From Prolixibacteraceae bacterium (GTDB taxonomy: Bacteria; Bacteroidota; Bacteroidia; Bacteroidales; Prolixibacteraceae), in NCBI GenBank assembly GCA_003537645.1, contig DPRM01000061.1:1-18969 (forward strand): a stretch of 18,969 bases of DNA, given 5' to 3'. The notes under the pieces are model-generated. The model did no database searches and was not told where the DNA came from. It was given only the letters and a program-made list of their open reading frames with translations. The position numbers and the translations under genes were made by a program. Within the stretch, counting starts at the first letter, position 1; every line of letters starts with the position of its first letter. This document shows, one piece after another, positions 1 through 6,946 of this stretch.

Positions 1-41
1 TCGTGTATCATGTTTTTTGAAATAAATTCAGAAAATAGAGT

Positions 42-836
42 TTATACCGCTACTTTTCCTGCGATATGTGGGTGTGATTGATAACCTGTAAGTTCAAAAT
101 CTTCAAATTTAAAATCGAAAATGTCTTTTACTTCCGGATTAATTTTCATCTGCGGAAGTGGATATGGTTCGCGCGATAATTGCAATTTAACCTGTTCCAG
201 ATGGTTGAGGTAGATGTGTGCGTCGCCAAGGGTATGTATAAAATCGCCGGGCTGTAAACCACAAACCTGTGCCATCATCAGTGTGAGCAAGGCATACGAC
301 GCAATGTTGAACGGAACTCCCAGGAAAATATCGGCGCTGCGCTGGTAAAGCTGGCATGATAGTTTTCCGTTGGCCACATAAAACTGAACAAGAATATGAC
401 AGGGCGGAAGTTTCATCTGATCGATTTGTCCTACATTCCAGGCGCTTATCAGGTGGCGGCGCGAGTCGGGGTTGTTCTTAATGCTGTTCACAACTTGCGT
501 TATCTGGTCGATGTGCTGGCCGTCGGGACTTGGCCACGACCGCCATTGGTAGCCGTAAACCGGTCCGAGTTCTCCGTTTTCGTCAGCCCATTCATTCCAT
601 ATTCTTACACCATTTTCCTGAAGATACTTTATGTTGGTGTCGCCTGTCAAAAACCAAAGCAATTCGTGAATGATAGATTTCATGTGCAGTTTTTTTGTTG
701 TCAGTACCGGAAATCCCTCCGACAGATCGTACCTCGACTGGTGCCCAAAAACGCTGATGGTACCTGTTCCGGTGCGGTCGCTTTTCTCAACTCCGTTGTT
801 GATTACATGATTTAGTAAATCAAGATATTGCTTCAT
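42..836 (-). CDS. thyA: Thymidylate synthase
   Basis: Converts dUMP and 5,10-methylene-tetrahydrofolate to dTMP and dihydrofolate in the cytoplasm; it acts as a homodimer. The 264-residue length equals that of the E. coli enzyme, and the numbering of key residues coincides: Arg21 in the phosphate loop, Arg126-Arg127 contributed across the dimer, nucleophile Cys146 in LPPCH, Arg166 and Asp169 in RSAD, Asn177, and His207/Tyr209 in the dUMP sugar site. The family signature is complete, so the gene should be functional. It lies 160 nt downstream of the minus-strand transporter gene but is separated from it by a terminator, and has its own candidate promoter at 872-904. Family assignment is essentially certain. 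Confidence 0.98.
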   Translation of the reverse strand: MKQYLDLLNHVINNGVEKSDRTGTGTISVFGHQSRYDLSEGFPVLTTKKLHMKSIIHELLWFLTGDTNIKYLQENGVRIWNEWADENGELGPVYGYQWRSWPSPDGQHIDQITQVVNSIKNNPDSRRHLISAWNVGQIDQMKLPPCHILVQFYVANGKLSCQLYQRSADIFLGVPFNIASYALLTLMMAQVCGLQPGDFIHTLGDAHIYLNHLEQVKLQLSREPYPLPQMKINPEVKDIFDFKFEDFELTGYQSHPHIAGKVAV

Positions 837-871
837 TTTTTAGCCCTTTGATGTGTTCGTTTTAAGCTTCG

Positions 872-904
872 GCAAGGTAAAAAGTTTTCTCGTGAAATTC
901 CAAT
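872..904 (-). promoter_or_regulatory. Candidate Bacteroidetes promoter for thyA
   Basis: On the minus strand an ATTG (plus 901-904) is followed after 21 nt by TACCTTG (plus 873-879), resembling the TTTG-N19-21-TAnnTTTG consensus with a mismatch in each box. It sits just downstream of the preceding gene's terminator and about 40 nt upstream of the thyA start. This is inferred from motif and position only. Confidence 0.35.
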
Positions 905-911
905 TGGATTT

Positions 912-960
912 AAAAAAGATCACGGATAGTTTCTGCTTCATTTGCAGAAATACCCGTGAT
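912..960 (-). terminator. Intrinsic terminator of the nucleoside transporter gene
   Basis: Read on the minus strand, two nested stems form a hairpin: an outer 7-bp stem (ATCACGG at 919-925 with CCGTGAT at 954-960 on the plus strand) and an inner 7-bp stem (TTTCTGC at 930-936 with GCAGAAA at 944-950), separated by a small asymmetric internal loop. On the transcript a U-rich run (plus-strand A tract, 912-917) follows the hairpin. It lies 37 nt past the transporter stop codon. Confidence 0.85.
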
Positions 961-996
961 TATATGTATTTTAGATACAATAAAGTCGCAATATAA

Positions 997-2256
997 TTAG
1001 GATAATGAAGGCGAAGTTTCAGCTTTGTGTTTGTATTTGAAAACGATAGGAAAAATAATAGTCAGGACTAAGGCATAACCAGCAAATACATACCAAATTG
1101 TTGGCCATGAGCGGCTGATGAGTTTTCCTCCCTCGCCATATACCGAATAGAAATCGACTACAGCGCCACTTGCATATCCGCCGAATATGGCTCCAAAACC
1201 ATTGGTGAGCATCATAAACAATCCTTGTGCGCTTGCACGTATTTCGGGCTTCGCTTCAGTTTCGACGAACAACGAACCAGAAATATTGAAAAAATCGAAT
1301 GCCATACCATAAACAATCATCGACATAATCAGCAGAGGTAATCCACTTCCTGGGTTGCCTAGCCCGAAAAACGCGAAACGAAGTACCCAAGCCATCATGC
1401 TCATCAGCATAACTTGTTTGATTCCGAAACGGCGCAGGAAAAATGGAATGGTCAGGATAAACAATGTTTCAGACATTTGGGATATCGACAACAGGATTAC
1501 AGAATGCTTTACCCCAAAGGAGTCAGCAAATTCAGGAATATCTTTAAAGCTGCCAATAAACAGATCTCCGTATGAGTTCGTGATTTGCAACGCAGCACCT
1601 AAAAGCATCGAAAACAGGAAAAAGATGATCATCTTTCTTGATTTGAACAACACAAGTGCATCAAGTCCAAATGCAGAAAGCCATGATTTTCGCGTACTTT
1701 TTGCAGGCGGACACTGCGGTAAAGTAAATGAGTATAGCGCCATTGCCAATGAGGCGATAGAAGCCACATAAAGCTGGGCATTGGAATTTTTAAAACCAGA
1801 AAGATCGACCACCCACATTGCTACAATAAATCCAATGGTCCCAAAGGTGCGGATTGGCGGAAATACTTTGACGATGTCATACTTGTGCTTCTCCAATGCA
1901 TTGTAAGCTACGGTGTAGTTTAGCGAGATGGTTGGCATGTAGAAAAATAAGTTTACAAGCATTGCCCAGTAAACGTGGTCGTAATCGGTAACTGTTGAAG
2001 CATAAAAAAGGGCCGCAGAACCCAAAAGATGACAAAAGCCTAACAGCCGTTCGGCATTGATCCACTTATCGGCAATAATGCCAATGATTCCGGGCATGAT
2101 GATCGAAGCAATGCCCAATGTGGCGAAGATTGAGCCAATTTGACCCCCTTCGAAATTTAACTCTCTGCCCAAATATCCCCCAAGCGAAATCAACCATGAT
2201 CCCCAGATGAAAAATTGAAGAAAACTCATCACGATAAGCCGATTCTTGATTCCCAT
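997..2256 (-). CDS. NupG-like nucleoside:H+ symporter (MFS)
   Basis: This 419-residue polytopic inner-membrane protein has about twelve hydrophobic segments, the usual major-facilitator layout. The N-terminus (LQFFIWGSWLISLGGYL) and the loop GIIADKWINAERLLG are typical of the nucleoside:H+ symporter family (NupG/XapB-like), which imports nucleosides using the proton gradient. Conserved-looking charged positions in the C-terminal half (FVETEA, then PEIRASAQG) also match that family as I know it. The substrate cannot be read from sequence; nucleosides are the family default. It is transcribed alone: a terminator follows at 912-960. Proximity to thyA could reflect pyrimidine salvage, but shared regulation is not shown. 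Confidence 0.85.
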   Translation of the reverse strand: MGIKNRLIVMSFLQFFIWGSWLISLGGYLGRELNFEGGQIGSIFATLGIASIIMPGIIGIIADKWINAERLLGFCHLLGSAALFYASTVTDYDHVYWAMLVNLFFYMPTISLNYTVAYNALEKHKYDIVKVFPPIRTFGTIGFIVAMWVVDLSGFKNSNAQLYVASIASLAMALYSFTLPQCPPAKSTRKSWLSAFGLDALVLFKSRKMIIFFLFSMLLGAALQITNSYGDLFIGSFKDIPEFADSFGVKHSVILLSISQMSETLFILTIPFFLRRFGIKQVMLMSMMAWVLRFAFFGLGNPGSGLPLLIMSMIVYGMAFDFFNISGSLFVETEAKPEIRASAQGLFMMLTNGFGAIFGGYASGAVVDFYSVYGEGGKLISRSWPTIWYVFAGYALVLTIIFPIVFKYKHKAETSPSLS

Positions 2257-2399
2257 AAATTGTTTTTTTGAGTTGAATAGTTTTTAGCGGCGTTAAAACT
2301 ACTAAAATCTGATTATCAAAAAGGGAACAAACAATCTAAAACATGTTAATCTGAAAAAAATAGAGGAGTGACAAAAAGGACTGAAAGATCGGGAACGGT

Positions 2400-2996
2400 T
2401 TATTCCTTTTTTCGACGGTTAATTTCGTCTCTGATAGCAGAAGCTTTTTCGTAATCTTCATCCTTAATGGCATGGCTTAACATTTCCGAAAGTTCGGCAG
2501 AGGTGTATTTTCCGTATTCGTATTTTCCCCTGCCAGGCTCTTCGCTGTAAGGTTGATGCCATTCATCCTGCGTGTGTTCGTTCTCAAATTCAATTACGAT
2601 TCCGGCACGTTCAAGAATTTCTTCGGTGGTAAAAATTGGGCAGTTAAAACGAAGCGAAAGTGCAACCGCATCAGAAGTTCTGGAATCAATGATGACCTGT
2701 TTGCCGTTTTTTACACAAACCAGTTCCGAATAAAAAATGCCTTCCTCCAGTTTATAAATAATGACTTCCGAAATTTCAATGTCGAAAGCCGAAGCCATTT
2801 GTTTAAAAAGATCGTGGGTAAGCGGACGGGGAGGCTTCAACCCTTCGAGCTGGATGGCTATCGATTGTGCTTCAACCGGCCCGATAATAATTGGAATACG
2901 GCGATCTCCATTTTCTTCGGACAAAACCAAGGCGTAAGCTCCTGATTGTGATTGGCTAACCGAAAGACCTAGTATGTTGAGTTTTATTTTCTGCAT
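2400..2996 (-). CDS. DUF151 bifunctional nuclease-like protein with UVR motif
   Basis: This cytoplasmic protein of 198 residues has an N-terminal DUF151/BFN domain (about 1-135). That domain carries the conserved stretch RIPIIIGPVEAQSIAI (33-48), LKPPRPLTHDLF (53-64) and DSRTSDAVALSLRF (104-117). A C-terminal UvrB/UvrC-type UVR motif covers about 165-198. The domain is named for plant bifunctional nuclease; the bacterial role is not settled, and nuclease activity is inferred from family. The start at 2996 is preferred over an in-frame one at 3059 because a perfect TATATTTG promoter element (3026-3033) lies inside the longer version and the DUF151 domain begins immediately at MQKIKL. It diverges from rplU. 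Confidence 0.9.
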   Translation of the reverse strand: MQKIKLNILGLSVSQSQSGAYALVLSEENGDRRIPIIIGPVEAQSIAIQLEGLKPPRPLTHDLFKQMASAFDIEISEVIIYKLEEGIFYSELVCVKNGKQVIIDSRTSDAVALSLRFNCPIFTTEEILERAGIVIEFENEHTQDEWHQPYSEEPGRGKYEYGKYTSAELSEMLSHAIKDEDYEKASAIRDEINRRKKE

Positions 2997-3025
2997 TTTA
3001 TTTGAATCGAAATCGCTGCGGGAAA

Positions 3026-3033
3026 CAAATATA
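3026..3033 (-). promoter_or_regulatory. Promoter -7 element for the DUF151 gene
   Basis: The minus-strand sequence TATATTTG matches TAnnTTTG exactly and lies 30 nt upstream of the chosen start codon, giving a short leader. No good TTTG is found 19-21 nt further upstream, so the -33 box is weak or absent. The element supports the shorter start of the gene. Confidence 0.55.
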
Positions 3034-3151
3034 AGAATTGTTTTACATTCTGATTGCATTTTTTGAGTTTTGCAATTATTGATTCATTTATGAAAAGTGA
3101 ATCCACAAATGAAGTATAACTATAGAAATTTCAGAAAAAATAATGTAAACC

Positions 3152-3182
3152 TTTGGTGGTCACTGAAATTTATCTACTTTTG
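3152..3182 (+). promoter_or_regulatory. Bacteroidetes sigma promoter for rplU-rpmA
   Basis: TTTG at 3152-3155, 19 nt spacer, then TACTTTTG at 3175-3182: both boxes match the published Bacteroidetes vegetative consensus with correct spacing. The predicted start of transcription is near 3188, giving a leader of about 80 nt before rplU. The promoter falls inside the longer reading frame upstream of rplU and so rules out the more upstream start. Confidence 0.8.
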
Positions 3183-3200
3183 CAGTCCGAAAGTTTTCGC

Positions 3201-3240
3201 GCAGGCCCTATAAGCGGTAATCCAATTGGTTCCCGCCTGC
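3201..3240 (+). promoter_or_regulatory. Structured 5' leader of rplU-rpmA
   Basis: Within the predicted leader, GCAGGC (3201-3206) pairs perfectly with GCCTGC (3235-3240). The enclosed bases can form a smaller stem, with AA at 3219-3220 and CC at 3222-3223 pairing with GG and TT at 3228-3231 around an AATT loop. Ribosomal protein operons are often controlled by such leaders, so autoregulation by L21 or another product is possible, but this is inference. I do not recognise a named RNA family here. Confidence 0.4.
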
Positions 3241-3266
3241 CGGATGAAATATTAAAACACATTGAA

Positions 3267-3578
3267 ATGTACGCAATTGTAGAGATTGCCGGTCAGCAAA
3301 TGAAAGCTGAAAAAGGCCGGAAAATTTATGTACACCGTTTGGAAAATGCCGAAGGCGAAACTGTTGTTTTTAACAAAGTTCTTTTGGTTGACAACGAAGG
3401 TGCTGTGAAAGTTGGAACTCCAAGTGTTGATGGCGCAAGTGTAACTGCAACAGTGGTTGAGCACGTAAAAGGAGATAAGGTATTGGTCTTCAAGAAGAAA
3501 AGAAGAAAAGGCTACCAGAAAATGAATGGTCACCGTCAATACCTGACCAAAATTCAAATTGAAGAAGTAATAGGTTAA
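3267..3578 (+). CDS. rplU: 50S ribosomal protein L21
   Basis: This is a structural protein of the large ribosomal subunit that binds 23S rRNA. It has 103 residues, the standard length, beginning MYAIVEIAGQQMKAEKG and ending in the basic segment KKKRRKGYQKMNGHRQ followed by YLTKIQIEEV, which is the L21 signature region. The ATG at 3267 is chosen because upstream in-frame codons overlap the promoter and leader. It is cotranscribed with rpmA 18 nt downstream, the near-universal bacterial arrangement. Confidence 0.97.
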   Translation: MYAIVEIAGQQMKAEKGRKIYVHRLENAEGETVVFNKVLLVDNEGAVKVGTPSVDGASVTATVVEHVKGDKVLVFKKKRRKGYQKMNGHRQYLTKIQIEEVIG

Positions 3579-3596
3579 CATTAAAAAAAATTTACC

Positions 3597-3869
3597 ATGG
3601 CTCATAAGAAAGGTGCGGGTAGTTCGAGAAACGGACGCGAATCGGAAAGCAAAAGACTCGGCGTAAAAATATACGGTGGTCAGGCTGCAACAGCTGGTAA
3701 CATTATTGTTCGCCAGAGAGGTACTTCACACCACCCGGGTGTTAATGTTGGTATGGGAAGAGATCATACCTTGTTTGCATTGGTGGACGGAACTGTTGTT
3801 TTCAAGAAAAGAAGAGACAACAAATCGTTTGTTAACGTTGAACCTGTAGTTGCTGCAGAAGTAAACTAA
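3597..3869 (+). CDS. rpmA: 50S ribosomal protein L27
   Basis: This is a large-subunit ribosomal protein whose N-terminal tail reaches the peptidyl transferase centre. It has 90 residues beginning MAHKKGAGSSRNGRESESKRLG, the typical form with the basic, glycine-rich tail exposed directly. There is no extra N-terminal extension of the kind that Firmicutes remove with the Prp protease. It is the second gene of the rplU-rpmA operon and is followed by a strong terminator at 3894-3929. Confidence 0.97.
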   Translation: MAHKKGAGSSRNGRESESKRLGVKIYGGQAATAGNIIVRQRGTSHHPGVNVGMGRDHTLFALVDGTVVFKKRRDNKSFVNVEPVVAAEVN

Positions 3870-3893
3870 GACGATATAAGATATTCGTTAAAT

Positions 3894-3929
3894 AATCTCC
3901 TGCTTTTCCGAAGGCAGGAGATTTTTTTG
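3894..3929 (+). terminator. Intrinsic terminator of rplU-rpmA
   Basis: A 10-bp perfect stem (AATCTCCTGC at 3894-3903 with GCAGGAGATT at 3914-3923) closes a 10-nt loop and runs into seven or more T residues. It lies 25 nt after the rpmA stop codon. Confidence 0.93.
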
Positions 3930-3932
3930 TTT

Positions 3933-3940
3933 TAAATTTG
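3933..3940 (+). promoter_or_regulatory. Promoter -7 element for serS
   Basis: TAAATTTG matches TAnnTTTG exactly and lies directly after the rplU-rpmA terminator, 28 nt upstream of the serS start. No TTTG is present at the correct -33 distance, because that position falls in the terminator hairpin. Confidence 0.45.
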
Positions 3941-3968
3941 TCCGTCTAAAAAATAAAACTTACCGAAA

Positions 3969-5243
3969 ATGCTCAATCTGAAATTTATACAGGAAAATCC
4001 GGAATTAGTAATCGAAAAACTGAAAAAGAAGAATTTCAATGCTTCTGAAATAGTTGGTCAGATCACCGGATTATCGGCAAAGAAAAATGAAATACAGGCC
4101 AGCGCCGACCAATGCAAAGCCGAAATGAATAAAATTTCGAAAGAAGTTGGTTTGCTGATGCGCGAAGGCAAAACAAATGAAGCCGAAGCTGCAAAAAAAC
4201 GTACTGCCGAATTGAAAGATACAATCAAACAACTCGACGAAGATTTTGCCCAAATCGATAAAGAAGTTTTCAACTTACAAGTCCTGCTTCCCAATCTTCC
4301 TTCCGATTTAGTTCCTGAAGGCCGCACTCCTGAAGACAATGTGGTTGTGAGAAGTTTTGGCGAAATTCCGGTATTGCCTGAAAATAGCACGCCACACTGG
4401 GACTTGGCGAAAAAATACGATATCATCGATTTTGAGCTTGGCGTTAAAATTACCGGCGCAGGATTTCCGGTTTACAAAGGCAAAGGTGCCCGTATTCAAC
4501 GCGCTTTGATTAGTTTTTTTCTTGATCAGGCAAGAGAGTCGGGATATCTCGAAATTCAGCCGCCACTGATGGTAAACGAAGATTCAGGCTTTGGAACCGG
4601 ACAGTTGCCCGACAAAGAAGGCCAAATGTACCACGCCACTGCCGATAATCTGTATTTGATTCCCACAGCCGAAGTTCCGGTAACCAATATTTACCGCGAT
4701 GTGATTGTGGAAGCCAAAGATTTGCCAATAAAAAATACAGCATACAGCGCTTGCTTCCGCCGCGAAGCTGGTTCGTATGGCAAAGATGTTCGTGGATTGA
4801 ACCGCTTGCACCAGTTCGACAAAGTGGAGATTGTACAGATTGCACATCCAGATAATTCTTATGAGTTGCTCGATCAAATGGTAGCCCATGTTGAGAGTCT
4901 GGTTAATAAACTGGAGTTGCCTTACCGCATTCTTCGCCTGTGTGGTGGTGACATGAGTTTCACTTCTGCATTAACCTACGATTTCGAAGTCTTCTCGGCA
5001 GCCCAGGAAAAATGGCTCGAAGTAAGTTCGGTTTCCAACTTCGAATCGTTCCAGGCCAACCGTCTGAAATTGCGTTACCGCGACGAAGCTGCCAAAAAAC
5101 CTGTGATTGCACACACCCTCAACGGTAGCGCGCTGGCTCTTCCACGTATTTTGGCTGCCCTGCTCGAAAACAACCAAACTCCTGAAGGAATTCGTATTCC
5201 AAAAGTATTGGTTCCGTATTGCGGGTTCGAGATGATTGATTAA
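3969..5243 (+). CDS. serS: Seryl-tRNA synthetase
   Basis: Charges tRNA-Ser (and tRNA-Sec where present) with serine using ATP; it is a class II homodimer. It has 424 residues, the usual bacterial length. The N-terminal 1-105 region is rich in Lys/Glu/Ala and forms the long antiparallel coiled coil that grips the tRNA variable arm. The catalytic core shows TAEVP (233-237), motif 2 FRREAG (263-268) with the following HQFDKVE, and motif 3 NGSALALPRILAALLE (385-400). It is transcribed alone, between two terminators. Confidence 0.97.
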   Translation: MLNLKFIQENPELVIEKLKKKNFNASEIVGQITGLSAKKNEIQASADQCKAEMNKISKEVGLLMREGKTNEAEAAKKRTAELKDTIKQLDEDFAQIDKEVFNLQVLLPNLPSDLVPEGRTPEDNVVVRSFGEIPVLPENSTPHWDLAKKYDIIDFELGVKITGAGFPVYKGKGARIQRALISFFLDQARESGYLEIQPPLMVNEDSGFGTGQLPDKEGQMYHATADNLYLIPTAEVPVTNIYRDVIVEAKDLPIKNTAYSACFRREAGSYGKDVRGLNRLHQFDKVEIVQIAHPDNSYELLDQMVAHVESLVNKLELPYRILRLCGGDMSFTSALTYDFEVFSAAQEKWLEVSSVSNFESFQANRLKLRYRDEAAKKPVIAHTLNGSALALPRILAALLENNQTPEGIRIPKVLVPYCGFEMID

Positions 5244-5268
5244 TCAGACTACCTGAAAAAAATATTCG

Positions 5269-5310
5269 AAGAGGCTGTTCGGTTTAATCACCGCAACAGC
5301 CTCTTTTTTT
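5269..5310 (+). terminator. Intrinsic terminator of serS
   Basis: The stem is GAGGCTGTT (5271-5279) with AACAGCCTC (5295-5303), extended inward by CGGT (5280-5283) with ACCG (5290-5293) across a one-base bulge. It is followed by a run of T residues. Confidence 0.92.
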
Positions 5311-5311
5311 A

Positions 5312-5319
5312 TACCTTTG
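5312..5319 (+). promoter_or_regulatory. Promoter -7 element for the first sulfatase
   Basis: TACCTTTG is an exact TAnnTTTG match immediately after the serS terminator T tract and 26 nt upstream of the sulfatase ATG. The -33 position overlaps the terminator hairpin and lacks TTTG, so the promoter may need an activator or tolerate a poor -33 box. Confidence 0.45.
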
Positions 5320-5345
5320 AAATCGTTCGACTAAACCATCAACCT

Positions 5346-6809
5346 ATGAATACTCTTTTAAGACAGTCTTTATTTGCAGGATTAACTGCATTCCCGTTGG
5401 CTGTTATAAGCAAAGAAGCACCAAAAAGTAACAATCCCAACATTATACTTATTTTTTGCGACGACCTGGGATACGGTGATTTAAGTTGTTATGGAGCATC
5501 GCAATATAAAACACCCAACCTCGATAAAATGGCTAGAGAGGGTGTTCGTTTTACCAGCTTTCTTTCAGCACAAGCTGTTTGCAGTGCTTCGCGTGCCGGA
5601 ATTCTGACCGGATGCTATCCAAACCGGGTTGGAATTTCGGGAGCGCTCTTCCCCGATTCGAAAATTGGGTTAAATTCTTCAGAAGAAACCATTCCTGAAG
5701 TGTTGAAAAAAAGGAGCTATAAAACAGTGGCCATCGGGAAATGGCATTTGGGGCATCTGCAAGAATTTTTGCCCTTGCAGCATGGATTTGACGAGTATTT
5801 GGGAATTCCGTATTCGAACGATATGTGGCCGGTAAATTACGATGGAACGCCATTTTCGGCAGAGAAGAAAGATCGGAATTTTAATTTTCCGCCGCTTCCA
5901 TTGATTGACGGAAATGAAAAAATAGAGGACTTAAATTCGTTAACTGATCAGGCAGAAATTACAACGATATATACTGAACGGGCGGTGAAGTTTATCAATC
6001 AGAATAAAAAAAATCCGTTCTTCCTTTATTTGGCTCATTCAATGCCACATGTACCATTGGCTGTTTCCGGGAAGTTTAAAGGAAAGAGCGAGCAAGGAAT
6101 TTACGGCGATGTAATCATGGAGATCGACTGGTCGGTGGGCGAAATTATGAAAGCCCTGGACAAAAATGGGTTGACAAAAAACACCTTAATTATTTTCACT
6201 TCCGACAATGGCCCGTGGATGAACTTTGGAAATCATGCAGGTTCGAACGGTGGTTTGCGCGAAGGAAAAGGCGACAGTTTTGAAGGTGGCCAGCGGGTTC
6301 CATGTATAATGAAATGGCTGGGAACAATTCAAGGAGGGAGTATCTGTAATAAACTGGCTTCCACCATCGATTTGTTGCCTACTTTTGCCACGATCACTCA
6401 GGCACCGCTTCCTGAAAAGAAGATTGACGGAGTGAATATCCTTCCACTTTTAATAGGCGACGAAAATGCCAATCCACGCGAATCGTTCCTTTATTATTAT
6501 CGGAAGAACAGTTTGGAAGCAGTTCGTAAAGGTGATTGGAAGTTGGTATTTGCACATCCCGGACGCACGTACGTTGGCTTCAAGCCCGGTGCCGACGGAT
6601 TTCCCGGACAAACCAACGAAAACTTTCCGCACGAAGAAGGGCTGTACGATTTGCGCCGCGATCCGGGAGAGCGTTTCGATGTAAAGGAACATTATCCTGA
6701 AGTGGTTGCCGAACTGAAAAAACTGGCTGATGCAGCCCGTGAAGATTTGGGCGATGATATCCAGAAAGCGCCGGGCAAAAACCGTCGGGAACCGGGGAAA
6801 GTGCAGTAA
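5346..6809 (+). CDS. S1-family arylsulfatase, CSASR-type
   Basis: This is a formylglycine-dependent sulfate ester hydrolase of 487 residues. A weak N-terminal signal-like segment (about 1-24, hydrophobic core SLFAGLTAFPLAVI) suggests export to the periplasm. Active-site landmarks are the metal ligands Asp39-Asp40 in CDDLGYGD, modifiable Cys79 in C-S-A-S-R83 with TG following, Lys132/His134 in GKWHLG, His231 in AHSMPH, Asp287-Asn288 in SDNG, and Lys308. The motif has Ala instead of the commoner Pro at the third place, which anaerobic and aerobic maturases are known to accept. The layout resembles the arylsulfatase A/GalNAc-6-sulfatase group; the substrate is unknown, with host or algal polysaccharide likely. 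It lies 137 nt upstream of a second sulfatase, probably cotranscribed. No maturase is visible in the window. Confidence 0.93.
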   Translation: MNTLLRQSLFAGLTAFPLAVISKEAPKSNNPNIILIFCDDLGYGDLSCYGASQYKTPNLDKMAREGVRFTSFLSAQAVCSASRAGILTGCYPNRVGISGALFPDSKIGLNSSEETIPEVLKKRSYKTVAIGKWHLGHLQEFLPLQHGFDEYLGIPYSNDMWPVNYDGTPFSAEKKDRNFNFPPLPLIDGNEKIEDLNSLTDQAEITTIYTERAVKFINQNKKNPFFLYLAHSMPHVPLAVSGKFKGKSEQGIYGDVIMEIDWSVGEIMKALDKNGLTKNTLIIFTSDNGPWMNFGNHAGSNGGLREGKGDSFEGGQRVPCIMKWLGTIQGGSICNKLASTIDLLPTFATITQAPLPEKKIDGVNILPLLIGDENANPRESFLYYYRKNSLEAVRKGDWKLVFAHPGRTYVGFKPGADGFPGQTNENFPHEEGLYDLRRDPGERFDVKEHYPEVVAELKKLADAAREDLGDDIQKAPGKNRREPGKVQ

Positions 6810-6817
6810 AAAGTGAT

Positions 6818-6860
6818 CAGTCGCAGTTTGCAGTCACAGTCACAGTTTCCGGAAGCTGTG
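6818..6860 (+). repeat. CAGT-phased degenerate tandem repeat and small hairpin
   Basis: Five consecutive units begin with CAGT: CAGTCG (6818), CAGTTTG (6824), CAGTCA (6831), CAGTCA (6837) and CAGTTT (6843). The last unit overlaps a hairpin, CACAG (6841-6845) with CTGTG (6856-6860) around a TTCCGGAA core. There is no T tract after it, so it is not an ordinary intrinsic terminator. Function unknown. Confidence 0.6.
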
Positions 6861-6885
6861 AGCATGAAGCCAGAAGCGGTTCATT

Positions 6886-6921
6886 CAACAATTTCAACAA
6901 CGACAACAATTACAACATTTT
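6886..6921 (+). repeat. Four-copy degenerate 9-bp repeat (CAACAnnnn)
   Basis: Four head-to-tail 9-mers share CAACA: CAACAATTT (6886), CAACAACGA (6895), CAACAATTA (6904) and CAACATTTT (6913). The array occupies the gap just upstream of the second sulfatase. In the transcript it would be an unstructured A/C-rich leader, a context that can aid translation initiation in Bacteroidetes, where Shine-Dalgarno sequences are weak; this role is inferred. Confidence 0.6.
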
Positions 6922-6946
6922 AAATTAAACATTCAATTATTTATAC

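Noticed and set aside
1..11. Possible start of another minus-strand gene (ATG-ATA-CAC) about 30 nt downstream of thyA, where a dihydrofolate reductase gene is often found.
   Set aside because: Fewer than four codons are visible, so neither reading frame nor product can be supported.
2257..2399. Promoter search upstream of the nucleoside transporter: TAGTTTTA on the minus strand (plus 2294-2301).
   Set aside because: The -7 box has a mismatch and no TTTG occurs at a correct distance (nearest spacings 15 and 26 nt).
2997..3059. Longer N-terminus for the DUF151 protein starting at 3059.
   Set aside because: The extension overlaps an exact -7 promoter element and adds residues before the normal start of the domain.
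6841..6860. Hairpin after the first sulfatase as an intrinsic terminator.
   Set aside because: No T tract follows, and the stem is short with a wobble pair; the two sulfatases are more likely cotranscribed.
6818..6921. The short repeats as a CRISPR array.
   Set aside because: The units are 6-9 bp and contiguous, with no spacers and no cas genes.
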